A DNA stretch of 64,000 nucleotides. Source: Caenorhabditis remanei. Taxonomy: Eukaryota; Nematoda; Chromadorea; Rhabditida; Rhabditidae. Both the position numbers and the translations under genes were made by a program. Positions 33,084 through 43,554 of the stretch are shown here, piece by piece (the stretch's first letter is position 1; the number at the start of each line of letters is the position of its first letter). The stretch is taken from positions 9,424,001 through 9,488,000 of the forward strand of contig NC_071331.1 of NCBI RefSeq assembly GCF_010183535.1, given 5' to 3'. The notes beneath the pieces are model-generated. The model was not told the DNA's origin. It ran no database searches and saw only the letters and a list, made by a program, of their open reading frames with translations.

Positions 33084-33251
33084 TGTTATGTCCTTTGGTG
33101 GAGGAGAAGGGAATTATAAAACCATTTATTTACATGGTGAGAATCCACAACTAAGAGTTCTCTACATCTTATATAGGCAGATCTTCTTGCCACGTGTGAC
33201 CTCGGGGTTGGACGTTCACTAGGCTAGGCCATGCTAGTTCACGCCACAACA
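33084..33251 (-). repeat. 5' LTR of the TRIM element
   Basis: 168 bp, same as 32455-32622 apart from G/A at the fifth base and few if any others. Confidence 0.9.
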
Positions 33252-34061
33252 TTTAGTAAAACTTTTTGCTTAGTTATAAGTATCAGTAGCTTGATAGTTG
33301 TTTGATGTCTTACCTTTTTTTGTACAAAAATTCAAACACACCAGAAGCATGAGTAGTGATAACTGGTGACCGAAATGTCTCCCAACAGTCAGAAAAATCA
33401 AATGTAATAGTGGTGAACTATGTACCATCCCTTAGGGTTAGTTCCAAGTTGGAACTTCCAACCACGTCTGAAAACCCCTCAAAATGAAAAAGAAAAGTAT
33501 TCAAATATTCACCTGAATTGCTAGCCACCCACCTCAACCCCCTGTTTCTACTATTCATAATATAATTTCTGACTATTTCACTACTCATTTTTTAATGAGT
33601 GTTTGAGATGTTCTCGATTTCGATTGACTACTAAAGTTTGAAAATTTTCTGAATCGTCTCCAGTGGGACCGTCAGCTACTGATCAGATACAAACCTGAAA
33701 ATCCAAAATGGGATCTTTGAAATCGTACATTATGAACTTCTGGTTTGATGGGGGTGTTTTCACAAAAAACCTAGAAACAATAAATGAATTTATTTTTCGG
33801 ATTCAACAATCTACTAAATGACAGTATTCGGTTAACTGTGTGTTCTACTCTATAAGTTCCAAATATTACCGTGCGACAGTGGCCTAAATGAAACCAAGTC
33901 AGCAAGAACAGCAAAAAAAAATTCCAGTGCCAATCCTGAAGAATTATTTTTAAAGAATCTGAAATAGAAAAATGGTACCTTGGAAACCGCAAGTATTTGA
34001 CCTTTAATTTTCTGAAGGTATTACCCAAAAATCTCCAGAAACCCATCGATTAATTTATTTT

Positions 34062-34069
34062 CCGTTTCA
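34062..34069 (+). promoter_or_regulatory. Variant 21U-RNA promoter core (CCGTTTCA)
   Basis: YRNT start 34106 (37 nt); predicted 21U-RNA 34106-34126. The paralogous position near 38753 reads CGGTTTCA, so it is lost or degraded there. Confidence 0.45.
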
Positions 34070-34415
34070 GAAATCTATTGAATATAACTTTTGAAACTTT
34101 ACTGATCTCGATCCTCTACTATCTAGTTAGGCTCTTGATCAAAAAACGCGCCACAAGGTGCGCCAGCCGTCTCCCCTCTCTCAAAATTTTTTCAATTCTT
34201 AATTTTTTCTCACTCTCAATCTCCGTCCCCCCAAAAGCACCATTCCTCTGCTCCAATCATGTTGCTGCTCCGAATCAAAAAAGTCAATTATCGGAAGTAA
34301 TTCCGCAGTCTAAAAATCCGTTTTTTTTACTTTACTGAAACAATACTGTTGTTTCACCGACGTTCTTATCTACGATTCATTTTTTTTCAGTATTTAATAC
34401 GATTTATTTTTTCAG

Positions 34416-34940
34416 TCCTTCACAAATGTGGCAATTTCGAGTATCACAATAGCACAGGAGTACATTAACGGATTGTTGGCAGCCGCCTCTGTTTCAGTGA
34501 GTTTTTGAAGACTTTAGAACAAATCCACTAGCTTATTGGGCATATGTTTTACAATAAACTGCTGTTCAAATTTTAAATTTCTTCAACCTCAATATTTTAC
34601 CTTTTTCAATTTCCTCGAATCGTTTTAGCGCAATTTTTTTGGCAAACTAATAATTCTTGCTGCAATTTTTGAAAAATTTTAATTCCAGGTCCGCACCGCC
34701 TACTCTGAAATAAAGACACTGACAAGTCAACCAAGTTTCTATTATATTCCAAAACGACAGAGATATTTGATGGTGAATAAAATAGTGACTGATATGAGTG
34801 CAACTGGTCAAACGGAGATGATGTCATTGAATAAGAAGGCGAAGGCATACTGTCGGACTGCAAATGTGGACACTCCACCGTATTCATTGGGCAATTTATT
34901 CGGAAATATGTTGGCGAATGGGGCTGTTTTGTCGAAATAA
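34416..34940 (+). CDS. 3' part of an unrecognised small protein gene, copy 1 (two exons)
   Basis: Exon 34416-34496 (27 codons) follows TTTTTTCAG and ends at donor GTGAGTTTTT. Intron 34497-34688 ends in ATTCCAG. Exon 34689-34940 (83 codons plus TAA) completes the protein. The residues include AQEYINGLLAAASVS, then YYIPKRQRYLMVNKIV, and end in GNMLANGAVLSK. Compared with copy 2 I count about six synonymous and three amino-acid changes, which suggests selection on the protein. The start exon is not found: the ATG at 34259 runs into a stop after 13 codons here and is out of phase in copy 2. Function unknown; small, soluble-looking fragment. Could be a pseudogene if the first exon is lost. Confidence 0.6.
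34489..34496 (+). promoter_or_regulatory. CTGTTTCA core at the end of a coding exon
   Basis: The last eight bases of the exon 34416-34496 are exactly the piRNA core. A YRNT sets a possible start at 34537 (41 nt) in the intron. The same holds at 39553. It could be coincidence, because the codons are TCT GTT TCA. Confidence 0.35.
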
Positions 34941-35520
34941 ATGAATCGTTGAAAGCGTGTTTCATTTTTTTATGGTGTTGACAAGATTTTAGTTTTGGGC
35001 ATTCTTGGTTTCAAAAAAATTCGCAGATTGGAGACCAACAAAAATGACTTCAAACGGCATTACAAGAAACGACTCGAAAAGATTACGCAATAATTTTTTG
35101 CTGAACTATGGTTAATTTCACAGTATTTAGAAACTGCAATTTTCAAAAAAAGCTGAAAGTAAACTTCCAGAAGCTAATATTAGTCGCTCAGTGGTGCTTA
35201 TCCATGTCGGAAGTTATCGATCACAAATTTGACATTTATAAAATCCGTTGTCTCCAAAATTCATATAAAAAAAGAGAAAATTCCCTGTGTAGATATCGCT
35301 CATCACGAATTTTCCTTCATAAATATCTTATTTGGTCAAATGAACACCTTACAACAATCTAAAGCGAAAAGTTGCTCTATTAATGCTTTTTAAAGTGCAT
35401 AATGAATTTGAACCTCGTTCAATAAACTTTTTGTCTGTAAGCCGTTACACTCTGAACATGAAACTGCATTTTGAAAATGTCCATTTCCATTAGTGCCGTC
35501 AAAACATAAAAACTGATTGA

Positions 35521-36005
35521 ATGTTATCACATTCATATGACACAGTATTTTTGAGTACTGAGTAATGCGACCACACTACATTTTCCTAGATTTTTTTATA
35601 TTGAGGTCGAAATGGAACAGAAGAATTACAAGACTTATCAAAAAATATGAGACATTATGAAGAGGACCTAAACTATTGCTGTGACATTAATTAATTTCAA
35701 AGTTCCAATTTAAATGACTTTGCAGAAAGATAACATTTTTGTTTCACGGAGTGCTAAAATATGTATTAAACTTTTTTCATAGTTATTTGGTGTGATTAAT
35801 CATCATCGTTTCAGTCATTAACTACCTTCGCAATATCTAACAAACAGTATCGCATGAATACGTAACATTATTCTTCGCTGATATTGATGTTTCTGGTAGA
35901 GTATATGTAGAACTCATCGAATTTGCTCTGAGCAATGTTCTGAAGAAAATGAACCGAAACTGTAGATATTTCTCAGTGTTTATCGATTTACACAAATAAC
36001 CATAG
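35521..36005. repeat. Fragment paralogous to 9110-9480 and 43030-43276
   Basis: Shared ATGGAACA-AA-TT-CAA, GTGAGACATT-type text, and CATCATCGTTTCAG-CATTA. No intact motif core. No gene. Confidence 0.5.
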
Positions 36006-36513
36006 CAGGGTTGCGCGGAATTCCGACTTCCGACTTCCGACTTCCGGGCATTTTTTCACTTCGGACTTCCGACTTCCGACTTCCGTTTTGAAAATTTTAC
36101 TTCCGACTTCCGACTTCCGGATTTGGAGTTTCACTTCCGACTTCCGCCATTTCATAAGAGTGGAGATTAGGAAAAGCAAATTTCTCAGAAATACAAGGAA
36201 AAATGGTCTAAAAGGACAGAAAATAGGCTTTTCTTCAGCCAAAAACTAGTTTCTCACTGATTTTTGTGAATTTCATGATATTTTTTTTTTGGAGTTTTTA
36301 AATCTTTGCAAAGAAATCTACTTCCAACATCCGGATTCCGACTGCCGACTTCCGACTTCCGGGCATTTTTCACTTCCGAATTCCGACTTCCGACGTCCGT
36401 TTTCAAAATGTTACTTCCGTCTTCCGACTTCCGACTTCCGGATTTCGAATTTCACTTCCGACTTCCGACTTCCGACTTCCGTTTTTGAAAAAAATTACTT
36501 CCGCGCAACTCTG
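36006..36513. mobile_element. hAT-like element with CTTCCGA minisatellite body
   Basis: Termini CAGGGTTGCGCGGAA / TTCCGCGCAACTCTG with perfect 8-bp duplication AACCATAG (35998-36005, 36514-36521). Two minisatellite blocks of ACTTCCG units surround a non-repetitive centre (36150-36310). Third member of the CAG(A/G)GTTG family, with a different repeat body. Confidence 0.88.
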
Positions 36514-37340
36514 AACCATAGTTTCTTGAGTGTTTTCTCCACTTCCATCTAGATAATAAACAGTACGTTTTCTCGTGACTCCACTACATTTTTTTCAAAA
36601 AGATATAGAGGAGGAACAAGATTAGCTGATAATTGTTGTTATGGTCATGAATAAACTTTTTGTTGATTCCCATGGTTTTCTGACTTTTACTTTTTTAGAT
36701 ATAGCACTTATAGCTTGTGCGGGTAATTCTGCCGCACCCTGTATACCATAACACCAAAAACGTGAACTAATTCGGACATTTACGAAATAAAAACATTTTT
36801 TTGATAAAAAGACTACTTATCGAATCTGGAACTCAATTAACACCTATCTCATATTTCTGAAACATCGTTTTTTATTTCCATAGATCAGAAAGTGGTGCCA
36901 CCACCAGTCAAAATTAAAAGATTGAATATCTTGTTCAAAGAGTATACTAAATTTCTTTCCAAATATTGTAGAGAAACTGAAACTGAAACGGTATTTTTTT
37001 TCTTCTATTTCACATTTCTCAATATACTGAAAAATAATAACTACTTCGAAGTCTAATAAACCAAATCTAATGCACTTCTAGTCTTAAAATTTTTTATTCG
37101 AGACATGAACGTAGGTTTAATAGAGAAATCACTCAATTGCAGTAGGAGTGTCTCACTGATTTTAAACTTTCAGTTTCAACTGATAATGTTTCAGTCAGGT
37201 AATAAAACGTTTAGCATTTTTGTTACAGTCACTGGCTCTGCTTCAAATTTTCAAGATCTTGGACACCGTCACATAAAAAACAAAGCAAAATGTACAAAGT
37301 CATTATGTTACCAATATCGAGGTCACGGACTGTCGCTCTT
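36514..37340. other. AT-rich stretch with one variant 21U motif
   Basis: Nothing coding. One TGAAACGG (36984) and several looser GTTTCA words. Confidence 0.45.
36984..36991 (-). promoter_or_regulatory. Variant 21U-RNA promoter core (CCGTTTCA)
   Basis: YRNT start 36946 (38 nt); predicted 21U-RNA 36926-36946. Confidence 0.5.
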
Positions 37341-38115
37341 CCAAAACACTCATCGTGAAACATGATTTTTTTTTTGGTTTTTGCTACTGAAAGTTTTTGA
37401 TTCACACATGTGTGTTCTCTTTCTCTTTTCGAGAAATACATGCATTATATTCCAAATTTAAGACGCTTCAATCAAAAACCATATTCAACATTAATTTGTG
37501 ATAAATGACTTTTCTGTCGATTTCAATCCAAAAATTAGCAATTCTAAATATAACCACGGGACAGGAATGCATTTGGTTTTCTCACTATACCGTGATTTAG
37601 AGACAATTAGATTTTCAATACAGAACACAAATCATCTGGATTAAAATATCAAGATTCGATTTCATCATCTCATTTTGAGTTATTCTTGAAAAATAAAGAG
37701 AAACAGTAATCCTAATAAACGTATCAAAATGTTCTCGTGGCTGTTTTGAACTTCATTTCAGAAACAGTGCAGAATTGATAAGGTTGTCATCCCCCGTAAC
37801 GTTCTTTGAGTTCCTCTGACGTAAACACTTATTCTAGCACCTTCCATATAGTGACCAGCTCACGGTACTAACTGATAAGACATTTGTATTTAACCCCTGC
37901 CACCGACCAGTCTTGGTCGGTTCTCTTATCTATGTTTATTGGACATAATGATGTCTAAGTGACACTGAATAAAGATGATGATACCGCTACACTGAATGGC
38001 AGAAAGAATCTCTATATAACAAGGTAGAAAAAGTCAAACTAAAAAGAACTTTAAGGCTTTAAAAGAAAATGAGTAGAATGGAGGAAGAACTTCACACCCT
38101 GCCTTTCTAGAAGAA
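37340..38115. repeat. Segmental duplication (paralogs 43555-43808 and 44500-44720)
   Basis: 37345-37610 is close to 43560-43805 (TTCCAAATTTAAGACGCTTC, CATATTCAACATTAATTTG). 37660-37784 plus 38026-38140 match 44520-44740. In the latter copy the solo LTR 37785-38021 is absent, so it serves as the empty site. Confidence 0.75.
37785..38021 (+). mobile_element. Solo LTR, 237 bp, with paralogous empty site
   Basis: TGTCATCCCCCG ... CTATATAACA, TG...CA ends, flanked by AGGT (37781-37784, 38022-38025); counted one base differently, the repeat is AAGGT. AATAAA at 37968-37973 gives plus orientation. At 44650 the paralog runs ATTGATAAGGT straight into GGAAAAAATC, i.e. the uninserted state. Confidence 0.75.
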
Positions 38116-38803
38116 TTTTACACCCTACGGGTGACGTCACCAGGAAAACCTGTGTACTTGTAACTTTCTGAAAAAAAGGCCTGCAAATCCTACCTGTAAT
38201 TCATCATACACCTGTTCATAATTCTCAGGTACGTAAGTACCTTATCTGTGCAGCTATACCGTGTTTTTTTACGTTAAGTAATACAATCAGCTACCGAACA
38301 GTCACAAATCTGAAAATCCAAAATCTCTGAAATCGTACGTTATGAAGTTCTGATTTCATGGAGATTTCAAACAAAATCTTAGAAACACTAAATCAATTTA
38401 TTTTTGGATTCAACAATATACAGAATCACAAATTTCAAAACTACGTCTATGCATGTGTTCCAAATATTACAGAGCGATAGTGTCCTTATCAAACCAATTC
38501 AGCTAGAATACCGATGACTGTCATAGAAATCATAAGACCTGTATTTGAATGGTATTTAAGTTTCTTACAAACATTTTTGATGAGTCTTCTCTATTTAAAA
38601 TTGAGTTTATTAAGAATTTTTATTCCGATATAATTATTTTGAAAGAATCTGAACATTTGAAATGGAATCTCAGAAACCGCAAATGTTGAACTTTTCATTT
38701 TCTGAAGATGTTTCCAAAAAATCTCCAGAAACAAATCGATACATTTATTTTCGGTTTCAGAAATCTACTGAATTATAACTTGAAGCTATACTTATCCCGA
38801 TCC

Positions 38804-39209
38804 TTATCGGAATAAAAAAGTTCCGACATTTTTTTCCGACGAGCAAGGTTCGCGCCACTGATCTACGGAAACGCCCACTCATCATAAACATCTAGTCTGC
38901 AAGATCAGTGCACGGTTTCATTGATTTCGCGATTAAAATTTTTTTACAAATACCACTTTTTCATCAAATTTGATCTACTTTTTTGAAATTTGACCTCAAA
39001 CTTCCATAGTAGAAATGAAATTTCAAGGAAAATAGATCAAACTTTACGAAAAAGTGGTATTTTTAAACAAATTTTTACCCGCGAAATCAATGAAACCGTA
39101 TACCCTGATCTTGCAGACTAAATGTTTATGATGAGTGGGCGTTTCCGTAGATAAGTGGCGCGAACCTTGCGCGTCGGAAAAAAATGTCGGAACTTTTTTA
39201 TTCCGATAA
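38804..39209. mobile_element. 406-bp fold-back element
   Basis: Termini TTATCGGAATAAAAAAG / CTTTTTTATTCCGATAA. The arms extend over GTTCCGACATTTTTTTCCG and AAACGCCCACTCATCATAAAC to a central AT-rich loop near 38990-39010. It is absent from the paralogous spot near 34110, so it was inserted after (or lost from the other copy since) the duplication. Confidence 0.8.
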
Positions 39210-39479
39210 TAGATTTCAATTAGACTCTAGATCAAAAAGCCCCACAAGGCGCTCCAGCCGTGACCTCTCCCGTCTCTAAATTTGTTCAATTCCTTTTCCT
39301 TTGTCACTCTCAATCTCCCCAAAAGCTTCATTTCTCTGGTCCAATCATGTTGCTGCTCCGAATCAAAAGTTTCAATTATCGGAAGCAATTCCGTAGTCCA
39401 AATATCCGTTTTTTTTACTTTACTGAAACACAAAACTGTTGTTTCACCCACGTTTTTATCTACGATTCATTTTTTTCAG

Positions 39480-40006
39480 TCCTTCACAAATGTGGCAATT
39501 TCGAATATCACAATAGCACAGGAGTACATTAACGGATTGTTGGCAGCCGCCTCTGTTTCAGTGAGTTTTTGAAGACTTTAGAACAAATCCACTAGCTTAT
39601 TGGGCATATGTTTTACAATAAACTGCTGTTCAAATTTTAAATTTCTTCAACCTCAATATTTTACCTTTTTCAATTTCCTCGAATCGTTTTAGCGCAATTT
39701 TTTTGGCAAACTAATAATTCTTGCTGCAATTTTTGAAAAAAAAATTAATTCTAGGTCCGCACCGCCTACTCTGAAATAAAATCACTGACAAGTCAACCAA
39801 GTTTCTATTATATTCCAAAACGACAGGGATATTTGATGGTGAATAAAATAGTGACTGATATGAGTGCAACTGGTCAAACGGAGATGATGTCATTGAATAA
39901 AAAGGCGAAAGCATACTGTCGAACTGCAAATGTCGACACTCCACCGTATTCATTGGGCAATTTATTCGGAAATATGTTAGCGAATGGGGCTGTTTTGTCG
40001 AAATAA
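39480..40006 (+). CDS. 3' part of the unrecognised small protein gene, copy 2
   Basis: Exon 39480-39560 (acceptor TTTTTTCAG, donor GTGAGT), intron 39561-39754 (acceptor ATTCTAG), exon 39755-40006 ending in TAA. Same phase and length as copy 1. Amino-acid differences are Ser/Asn in the first exon and Thr/Ser and Arg/Gly in the second; the other six exon-2 changes are third-position silent. The upstream ATG at 39347 reads open but in the wrong phase for this exon, so the start remains unknown. Confidence 0.6.
39553..39560 (+). promoter_or_regulatory. CTGTTTCA core at the end of a coding exon (copy 2)
   Basis: Same arrangement as 34489-34496. Possible start at 39601 (41 nt). Confidence 0.35.
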
Positions 40007-40664
40007 ATAAATCGTTGAAAGTGCGTTATATTGTTTTGTGAAGTTGTGGATATTTTAGTTTAGGGAATTTTTGACTTCAAAAAAAATTCGCGATTTAGAG
40101 GCCAATCTTGAAAGGGAAATACAGGAAAGCAGAAAAGCACAACGTTCTAATAACTTTTGCTGAACTAGGGTCAATTTAACAGTGATCAGAAACTGTAATT
40201 TCAACAAAAAAACTGAAAGTAAATTTTCAGCACACAGCTATCAAAATTAGCAGCTCGGTGGCTTATCCATGTCGAAAGTAATAGATTCGCTAGTATCAAT
40301 AAGTTGACATCGAAAAATCAGTCGTCCTTCAAAACTCATATAAAAACGAGATTTCACTTGATAAATCTCATAATTTGTCAAATTATTTTGTTTAAATGTA
40401 AGTAAATTTTTTTGTCTGTTAGCGTTTACACTCTGAACATGAAACTGTATTTTGAAAATGTCCATTTCCACCAGTACCATCAAAACATGAAATCTCATTA
40501 AATTTTATCACATTTATATACAATATTTTGAGGTAGTTTTTTTTTCGAAAATTTTTTCGAAAAAAATCCTTATCTCTGGTTTTTAAATTCAATTGTCGCG
40601 GTGTTGTTAACGGTGTTGTAATTATAACGTTGTTTATTATTTTCAACTGATTATTAGAATTTAC

Positions 40665-40672
40665 TGAAACGG
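40665..40672 (-). promoter_or_regulatory. Variant 21U-RNA promoter core (CCGTTTCA)
   Basis: YRNT start 40626 (39 nt); predicted 21U-RNA 40606-40626. Paralog of the exact core at 8226. Confidence 0.5.
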
Positions 40673-40968
40673 TAATATTAATTTTTGAAACTAAACTCAC
40701 ATGTTCTGAATACAGCTGCATTATTAAAATCCATGACGGCACTGTACTTTACCTAATTCCGATGATCACTTTTGCAGTTCTTTGCAAAAAAAGCAGTTTA
40801 ATTTGACAATGATCCAAATCAATTTATTAAAAATATTTATTCACTGATGCCTTTTCAAACTTTCACGAAACAGATTCTCCCAAAATGCTACAATAAATTC
40901 ATTTTTAATTACATATGTTCTACATGTTCAATTCTCAAAAGAGCAGATTTTATTTGAAGACCAATATC

Positions 40969-41055
40969 TCTCTCTCTCTCTCTCTCGACTCGGTCTGCTC
41001 TCTCGGTCTCTTTTCTCTCTCTTTCTCTCTCTCTGATGCTCTTTCTCTCTTGATT
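40969..41055. repeat. CT-rich microsatellite
   Basis: Runs of TCTCTC interrupted by GACTCGGTCTGC and CTCGGTCTC. It directly abuts the Helitron 3' end at 41060. Confidence 0.8.
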
Positions 41056-41059
41056 TATA

Positions 41060-41724
41060 CCAGTCGGTTCACGTCGCCTCACGGCGACTAAACCTCCTTC
41101 TCTTCACCACCCTTCTAGGTGTTACAGTGGATCGTGATTGACCCGGAAAGGAATCCTCTATTCAATCCGAAAACGGAGGACACGTTTGGAATCTTCTATT
41201 TTTTCTGAATCCGATCATATCAAAAAATCCTTCACGTCGTCACTTTTTAGAAAACGGCCCGTATCTTTTTATGACGTGGATCAATCTTGAAACGGAGGAC
41301 ACGTTCGGAATCCCCTATTTTTTCTGAATCCGATGATATCAAAAAAAATGTTCACGTCTCGACATAGGTTCGAACCAACTAACTGTAGTCAACGTTGCTT
41401 AACTTGCCAGATCGGACGCGGCGACGCACCCACCCTAACTATGCGGGCGGAGGGAAACGCTCGCCGGGTGAGGAGAGAAGAGACGACGCTTTGCCGACCG
41501 TCTCTCCCCTTTTTCCGCTGCCGATTCTCACGTGCTTTATCAATGTTTCTGCCGAGAAGACGACAATTTGAGAATTTTGAAAAAAGAAAAAGATGGGCAT
41601 CATTAAGAGAAAATTTCTGCTCTTTTGGTCTAACTTTAAAAGAAAATCGGTTCAGTAGGGAGGGCGGTAGGATCGGCGACAGACAGACAAACATACAGAA
41701 TCTGGTGTTTGTTAATAGTAAAGA
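41060..41724 (-). mobile_element. Complete short Helitron, 665 bp
   Basis: On minus: TCTTTACTATTAACAAACA at the 5' end (after A, 41725) and hairpin GTCGCCGTGAGGCGAC, GTGAACCGA, CTGG, T (41059) at the 3' end. The interior includes a B box-like GGTTCGAACC (41368-41377) and two ~110-bp repeats of GACGTGAAGGATTTTTTGAT followed by GGATTC and CGTGTCCTCCG, also found at 58231-58493. A TGAAACGG at 41288 belongs to this repeat and is not counted as a piRNA core. No Rep/helicase. Confidence 0.8.
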
Positions 41725-41819
41725 TTCTTAAGGGTTTGATCTCGGCATAGACTGCGATTTTGTCTTGAAATTTGTCTTGGTTCGTCCGCCTCGAAATTAA
41801 GTTTTACGAAAAAAGTTTT

Positions 41820-41827
41820 CTGTTTCA
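41820..41827 (+). promoter_or_regulatory. 21U-RNA promoter core
   Basis: Exact core. YRNT at 41865 (38 nt) or 41869 (42 nt). The paralog at 30166 reads CCGTTTCG, a degraded core. Confidence 0.6.
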
Positions 41828-42485
41828 GGCGTAAAGTATCAGGTAGGTAATGCAGTTGACCTGTTTGTTTAGCGACTTCACATCTTTCTAAAATCAGCAT
41901 TTTCTTGCTTCTCCAAACTCATGTCAGAAAGCCGATGATCAGTGAATGTTCAGAGTATAAGTTTTATGAGACCTCATTACAATGTCAATCTCGTCTTATG
42001 TACATTGATTACATTAATAGTTCTCTTTTTATATCTGAAAATGGATGCTCTCTCTCTCTTGACTTATATTCTAAAGGGTTTGGTCTGTCCATGGAATGAT
42101 TCTTTTAGGATATTTTCTACACTTCTTTCATTTGGTCCGAAAAATCTCTCAAATTCGTTCTAAACATAACTTTTTATGAAGACAGTTTCCATATTCAAAG
42201 TTATACAATTTATTCTTCATCTAGTTTTTCTGTTCAGTTTAAATTGGGAAACTCATCTGTTTCTAAATATGTTCCCGTGAAGAGATTCATTGTTACTAAA
42301 ACTAGACATTCACTCATGTCTTTTCAAACTTTCATGAAACAAATACTTCCTAAAAACTGCAATGCATTTATTTTCAATTATTTTCAACACGTATAGTTTT
42401 CAATTTCACGTACTGTCAGATTTTATTTGAAGACCAGTATTTCGTTTTAAGTTGTAATGTCTCACAAAATTTCTAAAGTTTTTAC

Positions 42486-42493
42486 TGAAACAG
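42486..42493 (-). promoter_or_regulatory. 21U-RNA promoter core without good start
   Basis: Exact core in ACTGAAACAGT, but no YRNT at 36-43 nt. Confidence 0.4.
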
Positions 42494-42584
42494 TTGTTTT
42501 TTTGCCATTTCGTGAATTTTGTATATGACGCATTTGTGTGGCTAGTGACTAGCGAGAGAATCGGAGTCAAAACATCTGATGGGA

Positions 42585-42592
42585 TGAAACAG
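42585..42592 (-). promoter_or_regulatory. 21U-RNA promoter core
   Basis: Exact core on minus. YRNT start 42544 (41 nt); predicted 21U-RNA 42524-42544. Confidence 0.65.
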
Positions 42593-43276
42593 AGTCTTTT
42601 CTAACCCCGCATTCCCAAGTTACTGAGGTCAGATGAAGTTTTCAGTTTTAGTCACAGTCACCGTTTAACAGTTCAGTTTCGATTCTGGCTCAATATTACA
42701 CAATGCGGTTCTCAGTGCGCATACAATGGAGAGCAACATCAAAACATTTTTGATTAGTAAGAAGGCCGATGACGTAAGAGAAGATTACCAGAGGTACTCA
42801 TGTTGGAGTAATGTTAAAAGGACGGATTAAATTGAAAGATAAATGCTGCTCTCATCACAATAGTGATAAACAGGGAAAAAACAACAGAACAAATTATTTT
42901 TATTCAATTTTTGGAGAGGATTCAAACTAGCTAATTTCTCACAGTTCTTCTAGTCCTAAACGGTCTGATAAGCTCTAGACAGATTTTCAGTAGACACAAT
43001 TTTGTTATTTGAGGGAACAAAAAAAATTACCAGGGTTTTGTAGGTTACTAAAAAGAGGTCTAAATGGAACAGAAAATTGCAAATCTTATCGAAAAATGTG
43101 AGACATTGTGAAGAGGATCTGATTTATTTACGTGACATAAATATGATTTCAAAGTTGCAATGTCACGTGACAAACATAACATTTTTGTTTCACAGAGTGC
43201 TAAAATATGTTTCCATCTTTTTTCATAGTTAATTGACTTCTATAACCATCATTATTTCAGTCGTTCACTACCTTTG

Positions 43277-43545
43277 TGTTGTATAACTACTTTGCTATCG
43301 GAGAGAGAGACGATATACGTGGTTCTTTACTCTTTACTTTATTAAGAACTGAATTCTAAGGGAAATGAATACTTAGAATAACCGGGGCACGTGACTAGGG
43401 TTTCACGTAGGCGTGCCTATACAACACCTCCCCCACAATATGAAAAGTTCGCTCTGTTCGACTTTTCTTCCAAAATCCAGCGAAGCTTCCGACCCGACAT
43501 GTAAAACCATCCGTCATTGTACAACGTCAACCAGTATTGAGTGTA
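43277..43545 (-). mobile_element. LTR plus 3' stub of an LTR retrotransposon
   Basis: TGTTGTATAACTAC ... CCTATACAACA (43277-43426, 150 bp) is an LTR. It is followed on plus by CCTCCCCCAC (43427-43436), i.e. a polypurine tract on minus directly upstream of a 3' LTR. AATAAA reads on minus (TTTATT near 43340). The ~110 bp beyond are internal sequence with a minus frame ending EEKSNRANFSYCGGGVV, possibly the Pol C-terminus. At about 43550 the sequence becomes the duplication shared with 37340, so the 5' part of the element is missing. No target duplication. Confidence 0.65.
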
Positions 43546-43554
43546 TACCACTCT

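Larger units (their letters stand above)
32455..33251 (-). mobile_element. Complete TRIM-type non-autonomous LTR retrotransposon
   Basis: Two nearly identical 168-bp LTRs (32455-32622, 33084-33251; TGTTGT or TGTTAT ... CCACAACA) flank 461 bp of GC-rich internal DNA. Perfect 5-bp target duplication TTTAG (32450-32454, 33252-33256). Orientation is minus: next to the right LTR lies TGGCGATCAGGATG (rc of 33069-33082), a tRNA primer-binding-site form, and next to the left LTR lies the polypurine tract AAGAAAGGGAGG (rc of 32623-32634). TATATAAG and AATAAA read on minus in each LTR. No gag or pol. The very similar LTRs indicate recent insertion. Confidence 0.92.
33640..35520. repeat. Direct duplication containing small-gene copy 1 (paralog 38280-40510)
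   Basis: Shared from about CAGCTAC-GA-CAG and AAATCGTAC-TTATGAA at 33670-33740 through both exons to GAACATGAAACTG at 35455. The second copy carries an extra 0.4-kb fold-back (38804-39209). Confidence 0.8.
38280..40510. repeat. Direct duplication containing small-gene copy 2 (paralog 33640-35520)
   Basis: See 33640-35520. The shared 3' boundary reaches GAACATGAAACTGTATTTTG at 40435-40454. Confidence 0.8.
41740..43276. repeat. Segmental duplication (paralogs of 29850-30300 and 8400-9330)
   Basis: 41770-42000 resembles 29850-30290 and 42300-43276 resembles 8400-9330. The order differs from the paralogs, so the block is a patchwork. Three exact 21U cores lie inside. No gene. Confidence 0.55.

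Noticed and set aside
41288..41295. TGAAACGG as a variant 21U core
   Set aside because: Part of the internal repeat of the 41060-41724 Helitron; excluded from the counts.
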